A DNA stretch of 64,000 nucleotides from Kappaphycus alvarezii (taxonomy: Eukaryota; Rhodophyta; Florideophyceae; Gigartinales; Solieriaceae): NCBI GenBank assembly GCA_002205965.3, contig NADL03000462.1, positions 753,001-817,000 on the forward strand. The letters are read 5' to 3'. This document shows positions 34,726 to 44,782 of the stretch, in pieces (the stretch's first letter is position 1; every line of letters begins with the position of its first letter). The notes below the pieces were generated by a model that ran no database searches, had not been told where the DNA came from, and saw only the letters and a program-made list of their open reading frames with translations. The translations under genes were made by a program, and so were the position numbers.

Positions 34726-35529
34726 TTACTTCCTCCTATGTTTATCATACATCCCACCTTTACCATTCTTAGACTTCCTTCCCGCGTATTCATTTCCGTT
34801 CAATGAACCAAACGGACCTTCTCTGGTATCCCTTCCCTCCCTCCTCGGAGGAGTAGAGTTACCCTGTCTGACGGAAGGGTTTGCAGATATAAGAACTGAA
34901 TTCGGATTCTCCTCGGGAGAGCGTATCAAATACCCATGTTCGGATGAAAAATGCAGCCCCTCGCAGTCGCCCCGACGACATGCACTGACAAAAGTGTCGC
35001 TGATATCAACTCGCTGACGTTTCCGCGGGTTGACGTGCAATTTGCGAATGTCAGAAACTAAAGCATCGTCCCTCGGTACCCAGGCAACCGGAGTGGACGC
35101 ATTTGTTTGCGTAGCTGGGGCCGTGTGCTGCGGATTGACAGCAGTTTCGGGGTTGACACCTTCGACCTGCATGAGGTTACCTTGCGGTGGTAGTGGATGC
35201 TGCTGCGACTGCACATCATCGGGAGGAGAAGACGGGGCGTTGGGATTATGCGACGGGCGATTGTCCGTGGAAGACGAATGGGTAGGAAGTTCAGCGAGTT
35301 CCTGGGTGCAAAAATTGATAAGGTCGGCCGGAGAGAGGGGTTGATTGGAGCGTGATTTGCGGGCGGCCCATTGCATAATATGCATGTAAGTGGCACGAGA
35401 ACCGGCGTCACGGGCTTCGCGTTGTGCTTGAATGGATTGCTTGTAAAGAGATGCGAGGGCATTTGCGGTGTCGATGAAAGGTTGGCGGAGGGCGGTGCGG
35501 GATGCATTGGGATTGTCAGTCGGGTCCAT
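34726..35529 (-). CDS. HAPSTR1-like protein (C16orf72/UPF0472 family)
   Basis: A 267-residue intronless gene from ATG 35529. Residues 16-80 match the conserved helical core of the HAPSTR1 family in order: PFIDTANALASLYKQSI, then a helix ending MQWAARKSR, then SPADLINFC. In animals this nuclear protein works with the ubiquitin ligase HUWE1 in stress signalling. The rest is Pro/Ser/Asn-rich and probably disordered, with a basic RKRQR cluster (169-173) that suits nuclear import, and a basic C-terminus. The function in this organism is inferred from the family only. The upstream side carries an exact GTACAGTACTGTAC palindrome about 450 bp from the start codon, and the 5' leader (35530-35860) is pyrimidine-rich on the coding strand. 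Confidence 0.75.
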   Translation of the reverse strand: MDPTDNPNASRTALRQPFIDTANALASLYKQSIQAQREARDAGSRATYMHIMQWAARKSRSNQPLSPADLINFCTQELAELPTHSSSTDNRPSHNPNAPSSPPDDVQSQQHPLPPQGNLMQVEGVNPETAVNPQHTAPATQTNASTPVAWVPRDDALVSDIRKLHVNPRKRQRVDISDTFVSACRRGDCEGLHFSSEHGYLIRSPEENPNSVLISANPSVRQGNSTPPRREGRDTREGPFGSLNGNEYAGRKSKNGKGGMYDKHRRK

Positions 35530-35979
35530 GGTTTGGATTACGAGGTGGGTAAGGATGCGGGGGGGAAATCAACGAGCACTTTGATGTATGAGTTGGGAGG
35601 ACGAGTTGTGGAGCGGGAAGGATATCGAAGGGGTTAGGTGTGGGAAATAGGGACGTGGCACGGTGTGGTGCGGGTGGGGAAGGAAAGTATAGAGCGGGGA
35701 GGAGAGGGGGCTTTACTCGGAGCTTGAAGGATGTTTGTAAGCGCGGGGCAAGGAGGAATTCGGAAGACGGATGGCAATAAGTAACCGGGTGGAAAGGCTT
35801 GAAGAAAGGCAAGAAGTGGGTGATTCGCTGTTCGAGCGCGTGGGTGTCTGTTGACACGAGGGCACGGAAGAAAAATAGTGTTGTTCTGCGTTGGAAATAA
35901 CTATAAATGTTACAACCGGCCCACGGACACGACGTTCGTATGATGCAGAAGTAAAATAATGGTTATTTTTCGTGTTGCA

Positions 35980-35993
35980 GTACAGTACTGTAC
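35980..35993. promoter_or_regulatory. GTACAGTACTGTAC palindrome
   Basis: Exact 14-bp palindrome about 450 bp upstream of the HAPSTR1-like start. A related broken copy (GACAGTACAGTACAATACTGTACTGTA) follows at 36183-36209. The regulatory role is a hypothesis. Confidence 0.5.
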
Positions 35994-36474
35994 AATTTAT
36001 TAGTCCAAATCGAAATGAACCCACACCTGCAGCATCTTGAAATTTTATAAAAATTCTCACAACTGTAATTTCAATATTTCCAATTACAATTAAGAAAGGA
36101 ATTCAGGAATTAGTCTCAAGAGTCGAAAAATAGATAATCGAGACCAGTCATCATTCGTCTTGAAAAGAAAATGAACTAAATCGACAGTACAGTACAATAC
36201 TGTACTGTAAGGTTACACCGTGCTCGCCGAGTCACAGAGGTCTGTCAAAAATGAAAGCCTCGGCGTCATTCAACCAAAAATTACTTATTTTCAAAAGTCA
36301 GCGCCGCAAATCATCAACTCCCGTCCATAGCCGACTTTTTTTCAAATTTCTGCCTGTTGATATCTCTCTGAACCCCTCATCGCCCGCTGAATCGGGTTTT
36401 ATGCCTCCCCGCCTTTCACGCCTGCTAACCTCATACCCCGTTTCTCCGCAGGCCGGGGTTACTGATGTTTCAAC

Positions 36475-38460
36475 TTGAACCACTTTCGTGTATCGGCTGG
36501 CGTGGCGAACGTCAAGCTCTTTGTCCTTCTAATCTTTGTAACGGCATTTCATCCCATACGAAAGCGCATGCACAGAATCCGTGAGTTGCGATTTGGAACG
36601 CCGTGGTCCGCTCACCGCAAAGGTTTTCCTTCCCTCACCGTGTCTCGACAGCCGCCATTATGGACTAGCGGGGCTAGTTGCTCGCGCGGGTTCACTAGGT
36701 GTGGATACACTTCTCAATCACGGTCCGAGCCCATACGCGGCCACGCATCTGATGATAATTCAGTCCTACTCTCTGTGGATACTCGAAACGTCTGTAATAC
36801 TTTCCCAAGCTTACAAATGCTGCGTCAACTACCATCTCACGCGCCTTTACCACCCCGATTCATCAATATATTTTACGAGCGCATCCATCCCGCTTGTATC
36901 ATTCCATTGCATCACTCCATTTCCCTAGACCACCAACTTCGACAGGGAGATCCCTCCAACATTTTGCCTTTCTCACCAGTCGTTCACCTCTTTCCAAGAA
37001 ACTCTAAGCCTGCGGCCTCCTGGACCAATGATATTGACGACGGAAAGAAAGTCCGCCTTATCTCTATCGTCTGCAACACACTGAAGAACGTCGTGAAACA
37101 AACAGCGTGTCCAATTCCACTTTCACAGCAATCTTCAAAAACCCGCGCGTACTGGGCCACCACGTCCCCGTCCGGATTAGCACCTCCTACCGATATGATG
37201 GCCCTTTTTTTTGTCGCTGACCGTAGCCTTGCCATACCAGAGGTACAACTCTAGACCGACTGAATGTCACCGAAACTTACTGCATACTGTCACCTACGCT
37301 CTACTATTGTTCCTGTCCCAGAAGCCCACACCAAACTCAATAGCTACTGTGTCACTGCATCCCCGTGCAAGGTTCAGTACTTTTTCCGTCTTGTGCCTCC
37401 TCCTGGTGCACAACTTCATGCCGCTTAGCTCGATCACGAAAGAGTAGAATTCTGCTCTCGTCTCTACTCTGCCCAACTCTAATGCCCAAATTCAAATCCA
37501 GCATATCAATGGAGGAAGTGATGTCCTGGTACTGTCAGTTCTCATCATGCTTCATGCACTGATATCCTTACCGATGCGGCCCCCTACCCGATTACAACGG
37601 GATTGTTACCTGACTACTCCGGCGAACTGTCGCTTCGTCCGGTACTTTCACTCCTCATCCTTATTTCTTTGCTGCCCTCAATGTGCAACCCTTCGACCAC
37701 GACATCCTTGCTATTCACTCTGATTTCGGGGAATACGATCCAGAAGCATTCGCGTGACGTCTTGAACCTGTTCCGCGTACGCTTGTCCAGTCAATGTACG
37801 GCCCCGCTGCCTGCCGATAATGGGAACGGGCGACTAGAATCTGCCGACCCTCGCCAAATGCAACATAGCCTATATCCGCCACTGGACCCACTAAAACTTC
37901 GTTTCTCTGCATCTTCCTTTCCGCGTCTTCAAATCCCCTCTTCCCTACGATCTATCATGCTCCGTTGTCCTCTTGACACCCCGGTGTTTGGCGACCCTGG
38001 CTCGCCCACCAGTCCACATCATCATACTGCGATGGACCCAAAGGGCGACCACGCCACCATTTGCAGATCTGAGTCCCGCATTACGCATTGCGACAACACA
38101 GTTCGCAATATGCTGGTCCCCCCGCGTCTCACGCCTTGCTGGCTTCCAGACTCATGTTGAAGTCCCGCTTCTCGTTAGCGGCACTCCTCTTCGCACCGTT
38201 GATGCGTTTCCTGGAGCACGCTCCGGTTCCTTCCCCAGACGCACTTCCCTGCTCCCTACCCGCCTACAATGTCTCCGCCCACAGCCCGTACATATCCACC
38301 GTCATATGCCACGCCGCTCCTAGCCTGCATTCTGTTGCTGACCGTACCGAAGCCGATAACTTACGCGACCATGCCCAGTGACTCAGTCAAGCACCATACC
38401 TCTCCGAACCTGCCGACTCTCCGTAACTACAATGGAAAACTGTCTCCCTCGAGTCAGACA
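36475..38460 (+). pseudogene. Decayed non-LTR retrotransposon, copy A
   Basis: The frame 36475-37254 contains VLLSVDTRNVCNTF, the RT motif with the first catalytic Asp (compare VSVDAHNAFNRF in copy B at 46.6 kb), then LDHQLRQGDPSNILPFSPVVHLF, which aligns with the QGDP-LFSLVVHPL motif of copy B. The YADD motif is not legible. Around 37930-38160 there is a Cys/His-rich stretch (RCPLDTPVFGDP, DPKGDHATIC, RITHCDNTVRNML) of a kind that precedes the terminal endonuclease-like domain in related elements. Multiple stops; a relic. Confidence 0.6.
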
Positions 38461-38779
38461 CTCTAGGCGCCGCTTCTACAAACACCACGATTTTGAGGAC
38501 TAATCATGCCATGCGCCTCCCACTCCGCTCTGGTTTCTGCCCCCGTGCCACCACGCCCGTCCATATTCTTCACAGGCTTAGTTCCGTCATCTGGTCCCCC
38601 ACCGTCGCTGCAACATTGGCTTGGATCTCTCTGTGTCAGACCATGTCGTATGCAAGAATATGTGTCCGTAAGTTTGTAGCACAACACTTACGGATCAAAG
38701 TGTTATCCCACCCTAAGCACGCGCCAGCAAAACTGCTTTACTCTCCAACCGTGTTACAAATGATGGCATATGTTAAATA

Positions 38780-39373
38780 CTACTGCGCTCTCTTTGCGGC
38801 CTTAATATCATCCTCCAGTATATCCTTAATCTCTTCGTAAGCTCTGTCTAAGTCATCATTTACCACCACCTTGTCAAACAATCCAACCTCTTCTATCGCC
38901 TCCATTTCCTTCTTCGCATTGCCCAATCTCGTCAACAACATCTCCTCTGCTTCTGTGCCCCTGCCCCTCAACCTCCTCTCCAACTCCTCCATACTCGGCG
39001 GAGCGATAAACAAATACTTGGCCAACAATTCCTTCTTTCTCGCCGCTCGACACCCCTGCACATCAATGTCCAAGATACAAATCCGCCCCTGCTTCCTCAC
39101 ACTTTCCACAGCAGCGACACTAGTGCCATAATGACGTCCATGAACTTCGGCATGTTCTATAAATTTTCCCGCCGCCACATCAGACAAGATTTGGTCCGCA
39201 GTCGTAAAGTGATAGTGTACACCGTCTTGTTCTCCAGGACGAGGTGCACGAGACGTATGCGAAACTGAGAAGCCGAAGAACTTGGGATATTCCGAGCGCA
39301 ACTTTTCAATCAAGGTTCCCTTCCCGACGCCAGACGGCCCCGCTATCACGACGGCACTGGGTCCGTTTGTCAT
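38780..39373 (-). CDS. GUK1: Guanylate kinase
   Basis: Transfers phosphate from ATP to GMP, giving GDP and ADP, in guanine nucleotide synthesis. A complete 197-residue intronless gene from ATG 39373, the usual length. The P-loop GPSGVGKG occupies residues 12-19. The GMP-binding part follows (SHTSRAPRPGEQDGVHYHF, then KFIEHAEVHGRHYGTS), with the lid GRGTEAEEMLLTRL and the strand ILDIDVQGCR. No clear transit peptide is visible, so cytosol is the likely site. The gene is divergent from the sucrose-phosphatase-like gene across about 0.9 kb that carries an exact GTACAGTACTGTAC palindrome about 470 bp upstream. Confidence 0.96.
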   Translation of the reverse strand: MTNGPSAVVIAGPSGVGKGTLIEKLRSEYPKFFGFSVSHTSRAPRPGEQDGVHYHFTTADQILSDVAAGKFIEHAEVHGRHYGTSVAAVESVRKQGRICILDIDVQGCRAARKKELLAKYLFIAPPSMEELERRLRGRGTEAEEMLLTRLGNAKKEMEAIEEVGLFDKVVVNDDLDRAYEEIKDILEDDIKAAKRAQ

Positions 39374-40300
39374 TCTTTTGATATGTCCAAAAAGTAATGA
39401 GTGGAACTAATGTTACAGAGGCACGCACAGACCCGTCTCGAACGCGCTGCGGAGACTCAAGCGGCTGCTGCGACGCCAAAGTCACATGAGCTTAATTTGA
39501 GTGAAATGTGAAAAGGGCTCATTGCCTTGAATTACAAGTGCTGACTGATGCCAAACCAGTTGAACCTGCGACCGGTGTGGTATCCTGGCAAATCACATCC
39601 GAATGACGTCATGTCTGACAATTTGCGGAATTTCATCCAACTGCGAGCCATGTACTGTACTGGACTGTACGGAGAGGGCCGGTTGGAAAATCAATTGAAC
39701 CAGGCCATTGGACCATCCTCAATGCATATTGCTTGCTGCGGATCCGCCCCTCATTCCAATATCATTTTCTCTAAATCCTTACTGCACTCGAGAAATAATG
39801 AAGCACAGTTTACTACACAGTAGTGCTGTGCAGGACAGTACAGTACTGTACATTTCCTCTTTCGCATAGAATGCCTTCAAAGCTGTTGGGAGCTGTACAG
39901 TAGTACAGTAGCAAATACTGTAATTTTAGTTGATTTTCCTGTGGCCGCGATTCTTTGTAGATCGTTGATCCAATTCCTGTTCAAGGGGCCTGAGATTTTA
40001 AAATTGGCGCGTTTGGCGAAACGGATCTCTCTGATTTTTAGCTTGACTCGTGTTGTGGTTGAGTGGTCTGGCGCACCTCGTGCAGTCTTGAAGCACGCTA
40101 CGTTATATCACACACGAGTCCAGCGGCTGCATGGACGCCACAATATCGAGCGTTGCCGATGTAATTGTGATGACAACATGGCAGCGGCGTTTATATCCAC
40201 CGCGTGGCGCATATCAGGAAGTAGACGGACGTTAAACGAAGGAAAGAGATCGACATGTGGCAGACGCGGACGGATAGGCCGGGTTTGGATGGTGAATTCG
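39374..40300. other. Divergent intergenic region between GUK1 and the SPP-like gene
   Basis: Contains the exact palindrome at 39838-39851, further TACAGTA units at 39655-39672 and 39895-39920, and an uninterrupted frame continuous with the SPP-like gene from 39941 on. An ATG at 40178 in that frame would add a 41-residue basic Ser/Arg-rich leader to the SPP-like protein, a possible organelle presequence. Confidence 0.55.
39838..39851. promoter_or_regulatory. GTACAGTACTGTAC palindrome
   Basis: Exact 14-bp palindrome roughly midway between the divergent GUK1 and SPP-like start codons, so it could serve both. Function is unproved. Confidence 0.5.
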
Positions 40301-41023
40301 ATGTCCAAGCTGTTGGTGATCGATTTGGGGGCCATACTCGAGGGGTCTGGCGAAGAGGAGATCAGAACGTTTTCGGAGAGAGTGCACGTGGATCGAAAGA
40401 ATTCCAAAGAAGGGACGTACGTGGTGTATTGCAGCGATGAAAGTTACGGAAGCATGGTGAATCGGGTGGAGAAAGGTGGACTGGTGGAGGCAAATGCGTT
40501 GGTGGCATGGGGAGGTTCCGAGCTATACCAACAAGGGTACCGCACACCGGATCCGTATTGGGCCAAGACTGTCGGAAAAGATTGGGATCCGAAACCAGTT
40601 CGATGGGTGATGGAACAGTTTTTTGGAGCGGATGTGATGTTCAGTGCTGGTGAGGCGGAGTATGAGTTGGAATTCAAGCGGAAGAAGGGTAAGAAATGCG
40701 AGGAAGGGTTGTGCGAGAGGATCGGGGAAAAGTTGAAGGAAATGGGTGTAACGGGGAGGGTGGCAGAAAGGGAGGAGGGTGTAGTAATCATGCCGGCCGC
40801 GGGTGGCATGCAAGAGGTCATTGATTTTTGTTGCCTGATGCTTCGAATTGACGAGGAGAGTTGCTTTGTATTCGGAGAAAATCAGTTTGTCGACCGATAT
40901 CTGGGCAACTCGCGATGGGGCATCTGTGGGAAAGGGGGAAAAGAGGGAGAGAGAGTGTTTGTGTCTGACAAGGTCGGCGCAGGTGCTCTGCTGGATGGTG
41001 TGATGCATTACGCGGTGTTTTGA
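40301..41023 (+). CDS. Sucrose-phosphatase-like HAD protein, probably inactive
   Basis: From ATG 40301 the 240-residue protein follows the layout of sucrose-6-phosphate phosphatase: a strand with the motif I Asp (LLVIDLGAI), the SYGS helix, GGSELYQQG (compare GSEIY), PDPYWAKTVGKDWD, a C-terminal MPAAGGMQEVIDF strand-helix and AGALLDGVMHYAVF. Known family catalysis needs DxD in motif I, a Lys in motif III and GDSGND in motif IV. Here Asp8 is kept but the second Asp is Gly10, the Lys is absent (Gly-Gly-Met) and motif IV reads GENQFVD. The protein is therefore likely a non-catalytic relative, perhaps regulatory like the SPP-like tail of sucrose-phosphate synthases. Earlier in-frame starts at 40289 or 40178 are possible. 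Complete and intronless. Confidence 0.75.
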   Translation: MSKLLVIDLGAILEGSGEEEIRTFSERVHVDRKNSKEGTYVVYCSDESYGSMVNRVEKGGLVEANALVAWGGSELYQQGYRTPDPYWAKTVGKDWDPKPVRWVMEQFFGADVMFSAGEAEYELEFKRKKGKKCEEGLCERIGEKLKEMGVTGRVAEREEGVVIMPAAGGMQEVIDFCCLMLRIDEESCFVFGENQFVDRYLGNSRWGICGKGGKEGERVFVSDKVGAGALLDGVMHYAVF

Positions 41024-41666
41024 GAAAGGTAAGGTCTTGCTTTTGTTTTCACTTATTGTCTTCCTCTATGATGAGCAACAATTTGAATCTCGTTAATAAG
41101 GATACGTGACCAAATCGGTTGCGATGAACTCAACTCAACCATTTAAGTCTGAGAGGAACTCATAGCAGAGCACCTGGATCAACTGGCACGCAGAGCTTTG
41201 TTTTAACTTTGACGTGTGGTAACTTTATTTGATTGCGGCAACTAACAATGGGTTTTATGTCGGTGGAGATCATCAGGACTGTGTACGGCAGACGTAATTT
41301 TCGCAAGGTACAGTACTGTACATGAATAGTGTGGTACATAACTGTAATGATACAGTGAACCTACAATGCAATTTGGACATGTGTAAACGTGTGTTAACGG
41401 GATTGGCCCAAACATGGCAATTCGAAAAAATAGTCAGGGGCCGCAGAATAGTAGGCAATCTCACAGCGCTCGTAAGACCTGTGCAAACAACGTGTTACTG
41501 AAACTCTATTTGCTTCACCGATCTCACGGCCGCGCCATCGGCTCGTATTTCTGTTGTCCTCCTACCGCGAAACGCACCTTCCCTCTCCGTCAACGAAGTG
41601 CATTCCTCCGACCTCCCTTCTTCCGCTTACTCCCCCCTTTGGCTCGCGTTTTCCTGTGAACAAACA
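41024..41666. other. Intergenic region upstream of the MATE gene
   Basis: No gene seen. Holds an exact GTACAGTACTGTAC palindrome (41308-41321) 346 bp before the MATE start codon. The last 100 bp is pyrimidine-rich on the coding strand, as in the leaders of the neighbouring genes. Confidence 0.6.
41308..41321. promoter_or_regulatory. GTACAGTACTGTAC palindrome
   Basis: Exact 14-bp palindrome in the MATE upstream region, at a distance from the start codon similar to that seen at GUK1 and the HAPSTR1-like gene. Confidence 0.5.
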
Positions 41667-43223
41667 ATGCGCGCCTTCCTTGCCCCCACTACAACACTCC
41701 CATCCCTCCGCCCCTACCACTTGAATACAATACGTCTTTCCCGACCCACCACACATCGCTTTCGAACCCGCCCCTCTAGAGCTTCAGCCCTTGACAATCC
41801 CCCTCCACCTCCTTCGTCTTCCCCTCGCGCCCAAAATCCTCTATCGCCGCCACCACTTTCCACAAAATCACCATCCCCTCTCCTCTCATCCTCCATCGAT
41901 GCCTCCATTGCCCGTATATCCATTCCTGCCCTCGGCACGCTCGCTCTCGATCCCCTCGTTGCCCTCGCAGACATGGCGTGTGTTGGTTACCTCGGCGCGT
42001 CATGCCTCGCAGGTGTTGGTATCGGAAACAACATCTTCAACCTCTCATTCACCTGTTTCAACTTTCTTGGTATGGCCACAACCCCTGCCATCGCACGCGC
42101 CTATGCACGTAACGATCCGGAGGAGGCTTCGCGTCTTATTGCGCAGGCTCTGTGGGTCGCCGCTATGGCCGGCATTACCGCCATGACAGCACTCTCCCTT
42201 TTCACCAAACCTGTCGTCGCCTTTTTCGGTGCAAACGCCGCCATCTTGCCCCAGGCTGTCCCGTATTTGAGGGCTAGGATCCTCGCAGCTCCATTTTTTT
42301 TGGCTGCCATGGTTGGCAATGGTACTTTTCGCGGGTTTCAGGACACCAAGACCCCTTTGTTTGTGGGCTTATTGGCCAATTGCTTGAATTTAATCTTGTA
42401 TCCCACGCTGATATTTGGCTTTAGGATGGGCATTCGGGGTGCTGGTATTGCGATGGCCACTGGACAGATTTGCGCAGGTGCCGCGTTGATAGCGTTGCTC
42501 GTCTCTACAAAGAAGTTGCGTCCAGCCGATTTGACAAAGTTACCCCGACCCGGAGAGATTTTTCCGCTCCTTCGAACGGGAGCCGTGTTGTCTGTACGCA
42601 CCTTGTCTATCTTTTCGACAATTTCGTATGCAACAGCAACAGCGGCACGTATGGGCACCGTCCAAGTGGCCGCCTTTGAGATTGGACGCCAGATTTTTGC
42701 ATTGTTTGCAAAGCTGCTGGATGCCATTTCGGTCGCAGCACAGTCGTTGGTGGCCCTGGCTCTAGGAAAAGGTGACTATGGCTTGGCAAGGAAAACTGCA
42801 AATCGTATTTTGCAGTTGGGTTTAACAATGGGGTGTGGCTTCGTGGGATTGCTCATGTTGATAATGAATCAGGCGCCTGCGTTTTTCACCAGTAATCCTG
42901 CAGTACGAGAGGCAGTGTCGGCCACTTTCCCATATATGGCGCTAGTGCAGCCTATTAATGGGCTGGTATTTGTGTTTGACGGCATTTACACAGCTGGCAG
43001 GCGGTTTACATCGCTCTCAACAGCAATATTCATTGCCGCGTGTTGTGCCAGCTCGTTTTTGTACGTTGTGAGAGTGAAGGCACTGCCGCTGCAGTTTGTT
43101 TGGGTAGGGTTGAATATAATGATGGTCTTGAGGGCATCATTATTGGGCCTTTTGTACTTCACGCGGTGGTCGCCGGTGCCACGGCCACGGCATCAGCCAA
43201 AGGATGTCGGAAATGGTATTTGA
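41667..43223 (+). CDS. MATE-family (DinF-type) transporter, probably plastid
   Basis: Multidrug-and-toxin-extrusion antiporters export organic molecules in exchange for H+ or Na+. The first in-frame ATG (41667) gives 518 residues. Residues 1-75 are Pro/Ser/Arg-rich with almost no acidic residues until Asp, consistent with a plastid transit peptide. Twelve hydrophobic segments follow, starting with ISIPALGTLALDPLVALADMACVGYLGASCLAGVGI, which has the PLVALAD-A-VG-LG signature of the DinF/EDS5 subgroup. Other family strings are NGTFRGFQDTKTPL, GIRGAGIAMATGQ and FDGIYTAGRRF. The substrate cannot be told from sequence; plant relatives in the plastid envelope move phenolic compounds such as salicylate precursors. 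Complete, intronless and undamaged. Confidence 0.9.
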   Translation: MRAFLAPTTTLPSLRPYHLNTIRLSRPTTHRFRTRPSRASALDNPPPPPSSSPRAQNPLSPPPLSTKSPSPLLSSSIDASIARISIPALGTLALDPLVALADMACVGYLGASCLAGVGIGNNIFNLSFTCFNFLGMATTPAIARAYARNDPEEASRLIAQALWVAAMAGITAMTALSLFTKPVVAFFGANAAILPQAVPYLRARILAAPFFLAAMVGNGTFRGFQDTKTPLFVGLLANCLNLILYPTLIFGFRMGIRGAGIAMATGQICAGAALIALLVSTKKLRPADLTKLPRPGEIFPLLRTGAVLSVRTLSIFSTISYATATAARMGTVQVAAFEIGRQIFALFAKLLDAISVAAQSLVALALGKGDYGLARKTANRILQLGLTMGCGFVGLLMLIMNQAPAFFTSNPAVREAVSATFPYMALVQPINGLVFVFDGIYTAGRRFTSLSTAIFIAACCASSFLYVVRVKALPLQFVWVGLNIMMVLRASLLGLLYFTRWSPVPRPRHQPKDVGNGI

Positions 43224-43995
43224 CGGCGATTGTGAGGCGATCAGGCGTTCCTGAGTCAAGTTGTCGTTGAAGAATACATAAGTAGTTGTGTAGAAAGACT
43301 AGAGGTGTCGCGATTTAGAATACGCCGAGGACTTGTCTTATACTGACTGTAAATGATTGCAACTGCTCCTTTAACTGTACGGAAGTGATTGCACCTAGTT
43401 CACCGGATCTGCGTGCAGTGTCGCAACATATTTTCCGCTTTGAGATTGTTGTCCGATGACCTCACCAGCCCTGAAGCGGACTTGTGCAGATAGTGATGAT
43501 GGGAATGGAGTCGAAAATGCCAATGCCTGGGTAATATTCTGGGACTCATTTCTTGTGAGTCATTCTTACATTGCAGCATTCTGCGAAGATATTCCAAGAG
43601 CGGGTTTGCGTGTGTACATGCAAACGCGGGCCTTCAGAGTTCGAGATCCGGCTCACGCAGGTTGAAATTATCCTCTAGCAGCTCATTTACTCCAACAATA
43701 TGCCATCATTTCTACGAACTTTGAGAATCAGTATCACTAAGCAACTACGTGTTTGACTCCCCAATTCTTCCTCGGTCTGAAAACCAGTATGTTCCTTTTT
43801 CTTTTCAAATCAACTTTTAAGATTAACAAAGTCAACGGTCTTTCTGATGCCAACGGTTCAGAAGACGGGGAAATGTTTGGGTGATTTACATTTGGAAGAT
43901 ACGTACGGCTAAGTTCCGGAATTATCCAGACAGTGACTACGTCGTAAACATGAGTTAACATGTGTGTGACAGACCGCCACGCACCATCGCTACTC
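43224..43995. other. Intergenic DNA downstream of the MATE gene
   Basis: Short unconvincing frames only. No element or gene recognised. Confidence 0.5.
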
Positions 43996-44365
43996 ACTGA
44001 ACCACCGCCTCGTCAAGGTCCAGCTCCTCTGCTTGGTCAACGGCGTCATCGACGCCATCGCCGTCTTCAGAGTTAAAGTCAGACCAAACCATCCATGTCC
44101 AAGGCACCCAGAACTGCATAGTTCCGTACGGCCGCGTTAGAGCCAGGCCGGTGGCCATCTCCGTCCTCGTGAGAACCTCACCCGCGCGCCCAGTTGACGT
44201 CTGCCCATAGATGCCTATGGTATTTGTGATAGGGGCGGCTTCCAGGGAAGATAGGGGCTGCTCATCACCAGATGGTGACGGGCGTGAGGGGTTCGGTAGA
44301 GACGAAGGGTTGACCGGGAGATTGTCCCTGTTGGGAGCCCAGAATGCATTTATTTCTATAAAGGG
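43996..44365 (-). CDS. Unrecognised terminal-exon-like open frame
   Basis: On the minus strand an uninterrupted frame of about 120 codons runs from about 44365 to a stop at 43996. It has a Pro/Ser-rich first half, a middle with GIYGQTSTGRAGEVLTRTE and WVPWTWMVWSDF, and a strongly acidic tail (DGDGVDDAVDQAEELDLDEA). No ATG lies near its beginning. A pyrimidine stretch ending TATAG at about 44352 could be a splice acceptor. The composition is protein-like and unlike neighbouring noise, but I do not recognise a family. It may be a last exon, or a piece of an element. Confidence 0.3.
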
Positions 44366-44676
44366 TGGTCGTCAAACTATGCCATACGACGGATTACGGA
44401 ATACTCAGGTTTAGAAAGACCCCCGCCGTGACACGGCATGCGAACCAGCAGAGTAGTAGTACTACTGTAACACCCTACAAGCCCCACTGCACGTGACCGA
44501 TGTGGTCCATCCAGTTAGCTCGTAACTGAATAGTCGGTCAGTCGGTGTACACTCAAGATAAGTAAGAAGAGTAAAAGATTCTCTCTACAAGGTAGAATAA
44601 CTGAAAGGCTGCAACATTTGGCCTTCACCATGATTGAAATGGAGCGGCACAATCGTCGATAACCTCGGAAGACTTG

Positions 44677-44782
44677 TAATGCTTGTTATTTCTCTTTTAT
44701 TCCTTCCTGTCCTGTTTAGGCCAAGCGTAACCAACCTCCCTCTGTCATGGGCGCGGCACAGCAGTGCTGTAAGTACTGTACT
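44677..44782 (-). repeat. Shared 106-bp terminal module, inverted copy
   Basis: Inverse match of the module at 56131-56238 and of 49345-49466. The shared text includes GGCCTAAACAGGACAGGAAGG and the tip AACAAGCATTA (here at 44677-44687, read in inverse). It directly precedes the 5' part of the non-LTR element. Confidence 0.85.

Noticed and set aside
40523-41008. 161-codon frame antisense to the SPP-like gene
   Set aside because: The plus strand shows consistent family sequence over the whole region; the antisense frame has none.
44466-44619. TGTAACACC...GCAACA segment followed by TTTGGCC, resembling a short LTR plus primer-binding site
   Set aside because: No second copy, no target duplication and only weak similarity to 56650-56720; too short and unsupported to call an LTR.
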